NCBI GenBank assembly: GCA_964526675.1
Contig: CAZGLY010000004.1
Span: 44,233-108,232 of the forward strand
DNA length: 64,000 nucleotides
Direction of reading: 5' to 3'
Origin: CAZADA01 sp964526675
GTDB lineage: Bacteria; Pseudomonadota; Alphaproteobacteria; Caulobacterales; Maricaulaceae
Shown: positions 34,941 through 42,652 of the stretch, piece by piece
Position numbering within the stretch: position 1 is the stretch's first letter
Layout: every line of letters starts with the position of its first letter
Position numbers and translations under genes: made by a program
Notes under the pieces: generated by a model
What the model was told of the DNA's origin: nothing
What the model saw: the letters and a program-made list of their open reading frames with translations, nothing else
Database searches by the model: none

Positions 34941-35414
34941 TTACTCAGGCCGCGCCGCCGCGCGCCGCGCGGCGGCCTCAGCCTCCTCCTCGCGGCGGAC
35001 CTCCATGATCTCTCGGCCCAAGAAGAAGCTGATCGCGGTGCGGATCGCCACAAGCGCGCCGACAAACGCCAAGTCCGCCAACTCCCGCGTGACGACCGTG
35101 TGGATGATGTCGGACGCGATCATGAACTCGATGCCCACCAAGATGTAGGAGCCGAGTTGCAGGCGCACGCCATGCAGGTCCGCCAAGCTGCGCCGAAAGC
35201 CGGCGCCCATCGCCAGCGCGCGAAACAGGCCGATCAGCGAGATCACAAAGCCAAACAGAATGATGCCCACGCCAATGAAGTCGATGCCCAGGGCGACGAG
35301 CTCCAACCAATGGCCGATCGCGCCCAGGACCCCCTCCGGAGACGCCAAGGGCGCGTCCATCATCGCGGCATGGCCTGACGCGCCGTGCGCGCTCAAAACG
35401 GCGTGGCTCATCAT
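34941..35414 (-). CDS. DUF1622 membrane protein
   Basis: A 157-residue membrane protein with about three helices. The DUF1622 signature is VRLQLGSYILVGIEFMIASDIIHTVV, followed by LVAIRTAISFFLGREIMEV and a charged C-terminal tail. The N-terminal 30 residues are a Ser/His/Met-containing leader. ATG 35414 shares four bases with the stop of the DUF5996 gene (ATGA), indicating coupling to the Rieske-ThDP operon. Function is not known. Confidence 0.88.
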   Translation of the reverse strand: MMSHAVLSAHGASGHAAMMDAPLASPEGVLGAIGHWLELVALGIDFIGVGIILFGFVISLIGLFRALAMGAGFRRSLADLHGVRLQLGSYILVGIEFMIASDIIHTVVTRELADLAFVGALVAIRTAISFFLGREIMEVRREEEAEAAARRAAARPE

Positions 35415-36268
35415 CCCATCTCCACCAAAAGCGATCGACACAACGCCACGCCCTGGTCGACGGCGGCGTCCACCCGCGCGCGTCCCTGTTCGCCAAGCAT
35501 CAGCGTGTCCGCCGGCGCCACCAGGGCGGTGAACCCAGCCGTGTTCCAGCGCAAGCCGGCCGGCGGCGTCGGCAAGGACACGCTGGCGGGCAAAGCCGAC
35601 GGCGGCCACGGCGCGACGTACAGGTAGGGTTGATCAAAAGCGCCGCCGTCCGGCGCCAGGCCCACGCCAATGGAACGGGCGTCTTCAACGGCGGGGTTGT
35701 CGTCAAGGGCGATCAAACGCGCCACATCGAAGTGATGCGGCCACAACCGCACAGGGCTGATGCACCGGTGGCGGTCGCTCAACTCCTCAAGGCACGCCGA
35801 CAGGTTCGCGTAATAGCGCGTCAGCTCCACCGCCTCCGCGGCGTCCGGGCCCTCATCCTCAACCGCCTCGATCTCATTGGCGTAGGGCAAGCCGGTTTGG
35901 AACCGCGCCGGATCGAGGCCCACCGTCGCCAAAGCGTCGCGCACGGCCTCCGCGCGCTCCAACTCGTTCATGCCCCGCAAGCCCAGCACCAACCCCTTGG
36001 CCTCATGGCTCAACGCCACGGCCATCTCGGGAAAGATAAACGCCGGGATCACTTCGCCGTCGGCGCCGGCCGCCGGCGGCAAGCCCGCCGCGCCGGAAGG
36101 GCCGTGGAAGCTCAACGCGGTGTGGCTGTCATCCTCCGCCGGCGGATAATAGGAACGCGCCATGCGCGCCACCCACTGCACGGCGCGGTGGAGCTTGCGC
36201 CGCGCATCGCCCAGGTCTTGCGGCCTGATCGCCCCCAGCGGCTGCCACTCCAAAGCGCCCGCCATCAC
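35411..36268 (-). CDS. DUF5996 family protein
   Basis: A 285-residue soluble protein. The family hallmark RLWPHHFDVARLIAL is present, with a flanking SYYPPAEDDSHTALSFHG block and a C-terminal YLYVAPWPPSALPASVSLP. Conserved His/Asp residues could bind a metal, but no activity is established. GTG 36268 overlaps the stop of the Rieske-ThDP gene (GTGA) and its own stop overlaps the DUF1622 start, so the three make one coupled unit. ATG 36265 is a one-codon-shorter start. Confidence 0.85.
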   Translation of the reverse strand: MMAGALEWQPLGAIRPQDLGDARRKLHRAVQWVARMARSYYPPAEDDSHTALSFHGPSGAAGLPPAAGADGEVIPAFIFPEMAVALSHEAKGLVLGLRGMNELERAEAVRDALATVGLDPARFQTGLPYANEIEAVEDEGPDAAEAVELTRYYANLSACLEELSDRHRCISPVRLWPHHFDVARLIALDDNPAVEDARSIGVGLAPDGGAFDQPYLYVAPWPPSALPASVSLPTPPAGLRWNTAGFTALVAPADTLMLGEQGRARVDAAVDQGVALCRSLLVEMG

Positions 36269-38265
36269 ACGAGCTCGGGATCGGTGATGATCTCCGCCAG
36301 CGCGGGGCCGCCCTTGTAAGACAACGCCTCCTCAAGCACCCGCTCGACTTCGTCCTTCGTGCGCGCCCGATCGCCCCAACCGCCGCATGAGCGCGCGAAG
36401 CCAGCGAAGTTCGGGTTGTGCAGCCCGGTCTGCCAGACCGGCCACTCGCCCGCGCGCTGTTCCTTGGAGATCTTGCCCAGCTCGGAGTTGTTCATGAGCA
36501 CATGGGTGATCTCCATGCCGTACTTCACCGCGGTGGTGAACTCCATCGCGTACTGGCCGAACCCGCCATCGCCGGAGATGCTGATGACCTTGCGTCCTCT
36601 GAACGCGTCGATGTCTTGGCACGCCGCCCAAGCGCCCATGGCCGCAGGAAACCCGAAGCCGATCGACCCGAGATATCCCGACATCAACACGCGTTGCCCC
36701 TGCTTGGGCTCGAAGTACCGTCCGAACGAATAGGTGTTGTTGCCGACGTCCACCGCGATGACGGCGTTGTCGGGGGCCAGGCGCGTCAGGGCGTCGAACA
36801 GCACCGCCGCGGCGACGCCGTGGCCGCGATCCTCGCCAAGCCGTTGGGCCTTTTCCGCGCGCCACATACGCCACCGCTCCGCCAACTCCGGCCGTTGGTC
36901 GGTCGGTTGCGCCGCCGGCGGCAGGAGCTCGCGCATCAGCACGGCCGTGCGTCCGACATCCCCCCACAGAGGAACGGCGACGGGGTGGAACTTGCCGAGC
37001 TGCGTCTCCTCAAAATCCACCTGGATGATCGGCTTCGACGGTTCGATGCCGGTGTGATTGGAGAAGGACGAGCCGAAAGCCACGATCAGGTCGCATTCAT
37101 TCATGAGCCACGAGGCGATGGGCGTGCCCGAGCGGCCGAGCACGCCGGCGGCGTTGGGATGGCCGTCAGCGATCTGGCCTTTGGCTTTGAAGGTCGTCAG
37201 CACCGGACACATCAACCGCTCCGCCAGCGCGATGATCGGGGCCATGGAATCGCGCGCGCCAAAGCCCACCACGATGATCGGGCGTTTCGCGCGGACCAAA
37301 TGATCCATCGCCGCGTTCATGCTCTCATCCGGCGGGGAAATCGCGTGGCTCGGCGTCAGACGACCGCGCGGCCCTTTGGCCTTCGCGCCTTCAGCGGCGG
37401 GACGCGTCTGGACGTCGTCGGGAAAAATCAGATGCGCCACGTCGCGTTTTTGGACGGCGCTCTTGATCGCCAGGCTCATCAACTCTGCGTGATCTGAGGC
37501 GTGCAACGCCGTGTGGCTGAACTGGGCCACGGGCGCGAACGCCGCCGCCAAATCGATCTCCTGAAAGGCGCCAGGACCAAACACCTGCACTTGGACCTGG
37601 CCGGTCAGCGCCAGCACGGGCGCGCGGTCCACTTTCGCGTCCCACAACCCGGTCATCAGATTGGTGGCGCCGGGACCGGCGATCGAAAGGCACGCCGCCG
37701 GCTCGCCCGACAGCTTCGCGTAGCCCGAGCACGCAAAGCTCGCCGCGCCTTCATGGCGAATGCCGATGTAGCTCAGCTCGCCGTCCGCCTCTCGGCGGCG
37801 CAGGGCGTCCGCGAGACCGAGGTTGGAGTGGCCCACCATCCCAAAGACGCGTTTCACGCCCCAGGCCACCATGGTCTCCGCCATGACGTCGGTGACGGTG
37901 CGGGTATGGGGCGGCTCCGCCTCCACGCCGACATAAACGCCGTCCGCGCGCGCCTCGACGGGAAACGTCTCCTGGCCGGAGTCCTCATGGCCGCCCGGCG
38001 GCTTGCCCGTGAGCGGATCAAAATCCCAGCCATGCCAGGGACACCGCAGCCAACAGCGGTCGTCGATCCCGCGTTCAATGGAGCCTTCGCCCAACGGCCC
38101 CCCTTGGTGAGGGCAGCGATTGTCCATCGCCGCCCACTGGCCGTCGAAGTGCACCAACGCAACCGATTTCGTCCCAGCGGTGGCGGACTTCACCCGCCCC
38201 TCCGGCAGCTCGCCGGGCTCGGCGACTTTGTGCCAAACAAGCTCTCGGGCGGACGCATCGGCCAT
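36265..38265 (-). CDS. Rieske [2Fe-2S] - thiamine-diphosphate enzyme fusion
   Basis: 666 residues. An N-terminal Rieske ferredoxin (about 8-118) binds [2Fe-2S] through Cys51/His53 (CPHQGG) and Cys75/His78 (CPWHGW). From about 123 a full ThDP enzyme of the acetolactate synthase/pyruvate oxidase family follows: an N-terminal PYR domain with the activating Glu172 (RHEGAASFACSGYA), a central domain, and a C-terminal PP domain with GDG-N24-NN (GDGGFGQYAMEFTTA...LMNN). It should decarboxylate a 2-oxoacid, or form a carbanion from another donor, and pass electrons to the Rieske cluster. CAGGGGAAA precedes ATG 38265. First gene of a coupled operon with DUF5996 and DUF1622 proteins. Confidence 0.93.
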   Translation of the reverse strand: MADASARELVWHKVAEPGELPEGRVKSATAGTKSVALVHFDGQWAAMDNRCPHQGGPLGEGSIERGIDDRCWLRCPWHGWDFDPLTGKPPGGHEDSGQETFPVEARADGVYVGVEAEPPHTRTVTDVMAETMVAWGVKRVFGMVGHSNLGLADALRRREADGELSYIGIRHEGAASFACSGYAKLSGEPAACLSIAGPGATNLMTGLWDAKVDRAPVLALTGQVQVQVFGPGAFQEIDLAAAFAPVAQFSHTALHASDHAELMSLAIKSAVQKRDVAHLIFPDDVQTRPAAEGAKAKGPRGRLTPSHAISPPDESMNAAMDHLVRAKRPIIVVGFGARDSMAPIIALAERLMCPVLTTFKAKGQIADGHPNAAGVLGRSGTPIASWLMNECDLIVAFGSSFSNHTGIEPSKPIIQVDFEETQLGKFHPVAVPLWGDVGRTAVLMRELLPPAAQPTDQRPELAERWRMWRAEKAQRLGEDRGHGVAAAVLFDALTRLAPDNAVIAVDVGNNTYSFGRYFEPKQGQRVLMSGYLGSIGFGFPAAMGAWAACQDIDAFRGRKVISISGDGGFGQYAMEFTTAVKYGMEITHVLMNNSELGKISKEQRAGEWPVWQTGLHNPNFAGFARSCGGWGDRARTKDEVERVLEEALSYKGGPALAEIITDPELV

Positions 38266-38311
38266 GGCGCTTTCCCCTGTGCAGCTACGCTTTCTGTATG
38301 GTTTGGGGCGT

Positions 38312-38335
38312 CGAACGGACGTTCGCGCCACGTCC
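38312..38335. promoter_or_regulatory. Overlapping inverted repeats in the divergent Rieske promoter region
   Basis: Within the 278-base gap between the two Rieske-fusion genes, CGAAC-GGAC-GTTCG (38312-38325) overlaps GGACG-N9-CGTCC (38317-38335). Next to them GTCAG (38336-38340) and CTGAC form a wider pair. The site is 47 bases from the ThDP gene start, well placed for a regulator controlling that operon or both. Confidence 0.4.
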
Positions 38336-38543
38336 GTCAGCATAACGTGACTGACGCCAATCGGTTACACGTCTTCGCGAGGCTTTTGCGCGCAACACGT
38401 GATCAACGCCGCGCCCCAGACGGCATGACATCGCGCCGCGCATGTGTATCGTGTGCGTGTCAACTGCGTCGCCGCCGTCCTGGCGAGGGACTCCGCCGCC
38501 GCGGCGTGCACGACGCGCCATGGCCCGCCGGATGAGGTTTGTC

Positions 38544-40181
38544 ATGAAAAAGGTCGCTGTGGCGGACTGGAACGGGCTTGCCGATCGGACGCCGACCCAC
38601 GCGCTGGTGGCGAATGTGGATCTGGTGGTGACGCGCTTCGACGATCAGGTGTCGGTTCTGTACGGACGGTGCCTGCACCGCGGCGCGCTGATGGCGGACG
38701 GCTTTATCGACGCGAACGACAACTTGATTTGCGGCGTTCACAATTGGGACTATCGCGTCGACACCGGCGTCAGCGAATACAACAACGCCGAAGTTCTGCA
38801 CAAATTCAAATCTTGGGTGGAAAAAGACGGCGCCCTCGGCGAACGCAAAGTCTGGGTGGACGAGGAGGAGATCGCGGCCTGGGCGAAGGACAACCCGCAG
38901 CCGTTCGATCGCGACGCCTATCTTGGCCAATACCAAGACACCCACGGCGAAGACGCCGAACCCTACAACAAGCTGATCCAAGAGTACGCGCGCGACGGGT
39001 TGTCGAAAACCGGCCACCACGGCGTGGTCGTGGCCATGGGCGTGCCGCGCACGGAGCTTCCCGACTGGGACGACATTCAGTTCGTCACGGCGCAACTCTC
39101 CGATTTTCCGCTCTTGGACGACGAGCCGGTTGAGACCGGCGTGGTCATCGGCCCGGGCGCGCAAAAGCCGCTTCATCTCGACATCCCCTTGTTCGTCTCG
39201 GACATGAGCTTCGGCGCGCTCTCCGAACCGGCGAAAGTCGCCCTCGCGCGCGGTGCGGAACTGTCGGGCACGGCGATCTGTTCGGGCGAAGGCGGCATGC
39301 TGCCGGAGGAGCAGGCGGAGTGCTCGCGCTATTTCTACGAGCTTGCCTCAGGGCGGTTCGGCTTTTCCTGGGACAAGCTGGCCATTGTTCAAGCCTTTCA
39401 CTTTAAGGGCGGTCAGGGCGCGAAGACGGGCACCGGCGGCCATCTGCCCGGGCACAAAAACGTCGGCAAAATCTCCGAGGTGCGCGGGATCCCCATGGGA
39501 GAGCCGGCGATCAGCCCCGCGCGCTTCCCCGACTGGACCGAATGCGAGCAAGTGCGGGACTTCGCGAATGAGGTCCGCGACCGCACCGGCGGCATCCCCA
39601 TCGGCTACAAACTCTCCGCGCAACACATCGAGAAAGACCTCGACGCCGCGTTTGAGGTCGGCGTCGACTACATCATCCTGGACGGCCGCGGCGGCGGCAC
39701 CGGGGCCGCGCCGCTGATTTTCCGCGACAACATCTCCGTGCCGACGATCCCGGCTCTGGCCCGCGCCCGCCGGCACCTCGACCGCTCCGACAAAAAGAAC
39801 GTCACGCTCGTCATCACGGGCGGGTTGCGCAAACCAGCGGACTTCGCGAAAGCGCTGGCTCTTGGGGCCGACGCCATCGCGCTCTCGAACGCGGCGATGC
39901 AAGCGATCGGCTGCATCGCCATGCGCGCCTGCCACACCGACAATTGCCCGGTGGGCATCGCCACGCAGAAGCCGCACCTGGTGTCGCGGTTGGTGGTGGA
40001 AAGCTCGGCCCAACGCCTGAAGAACTTCTTCGACGCCAGTGTTGATCTGATGAAGGTGCTGGCGCGCGCGTGCGGCCGCCGGCGACTGGCGGATTTGTCC
40101 GCGGAGGATCTTGTGACCTGGAAGCGTGAGATGGCGGATCTTTCCGGCATCCCCTACGCTGGCGTGGCGGGGCGGTTCTAG
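38544..40181 (+). CDS. Rieske [2Fe-2S] - glutamate-synthase-type FMN/[3Fe-4S] fusion
   Basis: 545 residues. An N-terminal Rieske domain binds its cluster through Cys43/His45 (CLHRG) and Cys63/His66 (CGVHNWDY). After a linker, residues about 165-530 match the FMN-binding central domain of glutamate synthase: LFVSDMSFGALSEPAKVALA, CSGEGGMLPEE, GQGAKTGTGGHLPG, ILDGRGGGTGAAP and the [3Fe-4S] motif CIAMRACHTDNCPVG. The glutaminase domain and beta-helix tail of GltB are missing, as in methylglutamate synthase MgsC. It probably transfers an amino group or reduces an imine using Rieske-delivered electrons. GAGG precedes ATG 38544. Heads the plus-strand operon. Confidence 0.92.
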   Translation: MKKVAVADWNGLADRTPTHALVANVDLVVTRFDDQVSVLYGRCLHRGALMADGFIDANDNLICGVHNWDYRVDTGVSEYNNAEVLHKFKSWVEKDGALGERKVWVDEEEIAAWAKDNPQPFDRDAYLGQYQDTHGEDAEPYNKLIQEYARDGLSKTGHHGVVVAMGVPRTELPDWDDIQFVTAQLSDFPLLDDEPVETGVVIGPGAQKPLHLDIPLFVSDMSFGALSEPAKVALARGAELSGTAICSGEGGMLPEEQAECSRYFYELASGRFGFSWDKLAIVQAFHFKGGQGAKTGTGGHLPGHKNVGKISEVRGIPMGEPAISPARFPDWTECEQVRDFANEVRDRTGGIPIGYKLSAQHIEKDLDAAFEVGVDYIILDGRGGGTGAAPLIFRDNISVPTIPALARARRHLDRSDKKNVTLVITGGLRKPADFAKALALGADAIALSNAAMQAIGCIAMRACHTDNCPVGIATQKPHLVSRLVVESSAQRLKNFFDASVDLMKVLARACGRRRLADLSAEDLVTWKREMADLSGIPYAGVAGRF

Positions 40182-40228
40182 GGCCGCCGCGACAGGGCTT
40201 TTGGGGGCTGGCGACACGGGGAAAGCCC

Positions 40229-40498
40229 ATGACCGTTGCAGCGGCGGAACTTCTTGTGGGCGCGCTGGCGCTTTACGCCGGCGTTGGCGTGGTGTTCGCG
40301 CTGACCTTCGTGATCCTCGGCGCGCCGCGCGTTGACAGCGAAGCCAAAGGCATGCCGCTGCAAGCGCGCATGCTGATCTTCTGGGCTTCGGCGGGGTTGT
40401 GGCCGCTGATGCTGGCGAAGTGGCTCGACGCTCCGGCGCGCGACACGACGGGCGACGGCGCCACGGGCTCGCGCCACGGGATGGAGGGGCGTCCATGA
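40229..40498 (+). CDS. Small two-helix membrane protein of the Rieske operon
   Basis: An 89-residue protein with helix 1 at LLVGALALYAGVGVVFALTFVIL and helix 2 at MLIFWASAGLWPLML, then a hydrophilic tail rich in Asp/Gly/Thr. GGGGAAAG precedes ATG 40229. Its stop overlaps the next start (ATGA). Its size and place beside a membrane haem-Rieske gene suggest an accessory subunit or assembly factor; no family recognised. Confidence 0.8.
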   Translation: MTVAAAELLVGALALYAGVGVVFALTFVILGAPRVDSEAKGMPLQARMLIFWASAGLWPLMLAKWLDAPARDTTGDGATGSRHGMEGRP

Positions 40499-40740
40499 CG
40501 CGCGCGCATCGAACACTTCACGCGTGGATCTGGCTGCTGGCGGCGGTGGTGCTTGTGCTGGTGATCCGCACCGGCGTCGCGGTGCGACCAGGCCCAACGC
40601 CGCTCAACGACGTGCCGGACGCCGTGGCCGCGGTGTTGGACGCCCCGCAAGGCGCAGAAGCGCCGGCGTTTGAGCCCGTCGTGCCGCCCGCGCCCGAGCC
40701 CGTCCCCCCGCCGCCGCCGACGCTTGAGGGAGAGCGCTGA
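40495..40740 (+). CDS. Small anchored Pro-rich protein of the Rieske operon
   Basis: An 81-residue protein with a single N-terminal membrane anchor (AWIWLLAAVVLVLVIRTGVAV) and a periplasmic tail ending in a Pro/Glu run (VVPPAPEPVPPPPPTLEGER), resembling the anchor-spacer of TonB-like or cytochrome-assembly proteins. ATG 40495 has GGAGGGG upstream and overlaps the previous stop; its stop overlaps the next ATG by one base (TGATG). Probably a structural partner of the following haem-Rieske protein. Confidence 0.72.
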   Translation: MTRAHRTLHAWIWLLAAVVLVLVIRTGVAVRPGPTPLNDVPDAVAAVLDAPQGAEAPAFEPVVPPAPEPVPPPPPTLEGER

Positions 40741-41816
40741 TGGCGCACGGCTACAAGGCTGTTCAATGGACGCCGTTTAAAGTCTGGTACGACCGCATGC
40801 TGCTCGCCGGCGTCGCGGTGTTCCTGGCGATCTTTGTGATCGTCAGCACGCTCTCGCAGCCCGCGGGAGAGAGCCTCCATCCCGTGCAGGTGCTGCTGCG
40901 CGCGTTCGGCGTGACGGCGTTTGCGCTCCTGCACTTGATCTTGGCCATCGGCCCGCTGGCGCGCCTCACGCCGCGGTTCAAGCCGTTTCTCTACAACCGC
41001 CGCCATATGGGCGTGACCATGTTCCTGCTCGCGCTGACCCACGCGGGCCTGGTGCTGATGTGGTACCATGGGTTTTCGGAGACGAACGTGTTCGTCTCCC
41101 TGTTCGCTTCCAATCCGAACTATGGCCGCATCCAAGCGTTTCCGTTTGAATCGCTCGGCTTTATTGCGTTGGTGATCCTGTTCATCATGGCCGCGACCAG
41201 CCATGATTTCTGGAACGCGAATTTGGGCCCGGGCCTTTGGAAGGCCATCCATATGAGCGTCTACGCGGCCTATGTGCTGCTGGTCGCCCACGTGATGCTC
41301 GGGGCTGTCCAGGGCGAGAAGAGCCCGCTCTACGCCGGGGTCGTCATCGGCGGCGCCGCCCTCCTCGCGACCTTGCATCTGATCACCGGGTGGCGCGAAG
41401 CGACACGCGACGCGACGCGCGGCCTCGCGGCCAACGCCGACGGGTGGGTGCGGGTCGGCGCGCCCCACGACATCCCCGACAATCGGGCCGTGATCGTTGT
41501 GCTGGATGGTGGGGAGCGGGTGGCCGTGTTCCGTTATGACGGCAAGATTTCAGCGGTGTCGAATGTGTGTCGCCACCAAGCCGGCCCGCTGGGCGAGGGG
41601 TGCATTCTCGAAGGCCTCGTCACCTGCCCCTGGCATGGCTTTCAGTACCGGCCTGAAGACGGCGTCTCGCCGCCCCCCTTCACGGAGAAGATCCCGACCT
41701 ACCGCGTGAAAATAGATGACGGGACGGTGTTTGTGCACAGCCAAGCGCTCCCCGCCGGCACGCCCACGCCGCCGGCGCTGATCACGCCAACGCCCGCGGC
41801 CGAAGGAGCGTATTGA
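40740..41816 (+). CDS. Ferric-reductase-like haem membrane domain fused to Rieske [2Fe-2S]
   Basis: 358 residues. Six transmembrane helices (about 20-215) form a ferric-reductase/MsrQ-type domain; candidate haem ligands are His65, His89, His101 (RRHMGVTMFLLALTHAG), His171 and His184 (AIHMSVYAAYVLLVAH). From about 233 a cytoplasmic-type Rieske domain follows, with Cys277/His279 (CRHQAGPLGEG) and Cys296/His299 (CPWHGFQY). There is no FAD/NAD domain, so electrons would pass between the Rieske cluster, haem and quinone or a partner. Translation is coupled at both ends (TGATG). It probably gives the other Rieske fusions a route to the membrane. Confidence 0.92.
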   Translation: MAHGYKAVQWTPFKVWYDRMLLAGVAVFLAIFVIVSTLSQPAGESLHPVQVLLRAFGVTAFALLHLILAIGPLARLTPRFKPFLYNRRHMGVTMFLLALTHAGLVLMWYHGFSETNVFVSLFASNPNYGRIQAFPFESLGFIALVILFIMAATSHDFWNANLGPGLWKAIHMSVYAAYVLLVAHVMLGAVQGEKSPLYAGVVIGGAALLATLHLITGWREATRDATRGLAANADGWVRVGAPHDIPDNRAVIVVLDGGERVAVFRYDGKISAVSNVCRHQAGPLGEGCILEGLVTCPWHGFQYRPEDGVSPPPFTEKIPTYRVKIDDGTVFVHSQALPAGTPTPPALITPTPAAEGAY

Positions 41817-42652
41817 TGAGCCCCCTCAAACCCCGGGTGGAACGCAGCTTTTTCATCGGTTGGGATCCCAATCCGCCAGCGGTCGACCGTCGGTTCTTGC
41901 TCGCCGCCGGCGTGAGCCTGATCACCTTGGGCGCGGGCGCCGCGGCCGGTCTGGCGGCGGTGCAAGATCCCGCCGGCGTTGGCGACTGGGACCAAGCGGA
42001 CGTGCGCGATTTTGTCGGCGACCTGATCATCAACCCCTATCCGGCGCTGCGGGTGATCGCCCAGCTCGAGCCGGACGGCCGCCTGCGATCCGACATCGCT
42101 CTGCCGCGGCCCTCGTTTTTGGGGTGCATGGGCAAGTGCGGCGTGCGGCCTCGGCTGCAAGCGGCCGCCGCGGCGTCTGAAGGCGGCTTGATCGCCGTGC
42201 GCGGCAGCCTGATTCAACGCGGCGACAACACGATGATCGCTGTGGCCGACGGCCCGAATTGGGTGCGTCCGGTCGATCCCGCCAATGTCGAGTACCAGGC
42301 GATCCGCATGCCGCTGCGCGCCCGTGAAGGGGTGGAGGCGGACCTCGGCCCCATCACGCTCGACGGTGAGATTCTCGACATCAAGTGCTCGTTCGGCGCC
42401 ATGCGTCCCTCCGACGGCAAGGAGCACAAAGCCTGCGCGACGTTGTGCATCCGTTCCGGTCTGCCGCCGGCGTTTTACGCCAAGGGGCGCGATGGGCGGA
42501 TGCACATCTTTCTGTTGACGGACGCCGAAGGCCGCCCCGTCCACGAAGAGATCGCGCCGCTTGTGGCCGACCGCGTGCGGGCGAGCGGGCGGCTGATACG
42601 CCGCGACTTCGTTGAGTTCCGGGTGGACCCCGCACGGATTGTGCGCATTTGA
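41816..42652 (+). CDS. Membrane-anchored Cys-rich protein of the Rieske operon
   Basis: 278 residues. An N-terminal helix after Arg25-Arg26 (RRFLLAAGVSLITLGAGAAAG) is a signal anchor, possibly twin-arginine-like. Two Cys pairs stand out: Cys104/Cys108 (FLGCMGKCGV) and Cys207/Cys211 (HKACATLCIRSGLPPAF), with Cys191 (DIKCSFGAMRPSDGK) and His204 nearby. This arrangement could hold a metal, haem or cluster. I have a sense of having seen the GEI-D-KC...C---C block near other cytochrome genes but cannot name a family. AAGGAG precedes ATG 41816, which overlaps the previous stop. Confidence 0.82.
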   Translation: MSPLKPRVERSFFIGWDPNPPAVDRRFLLAAGVSLITLGAGAAAGLAAVQDPAGVGDWDQADVRDFVGDLIINPYPALRVIAQLEPDGRLRSDIALPRPSFLGCMGKCGVRPRLQAAAAASEGGLIAVRGSLIQRGDNTMIAVADGPNWVRPVDPANVEYQAIRMPLRAREGVEADLGPITLDGEILDIKCSFGAMRPSDGKEHKACATLCIRSGLPPAFYAKGRDGRMHIFLLTDAEGRPVHEEIAPLVADRVRASGRLIRRDFVEFRVDPARIVRI

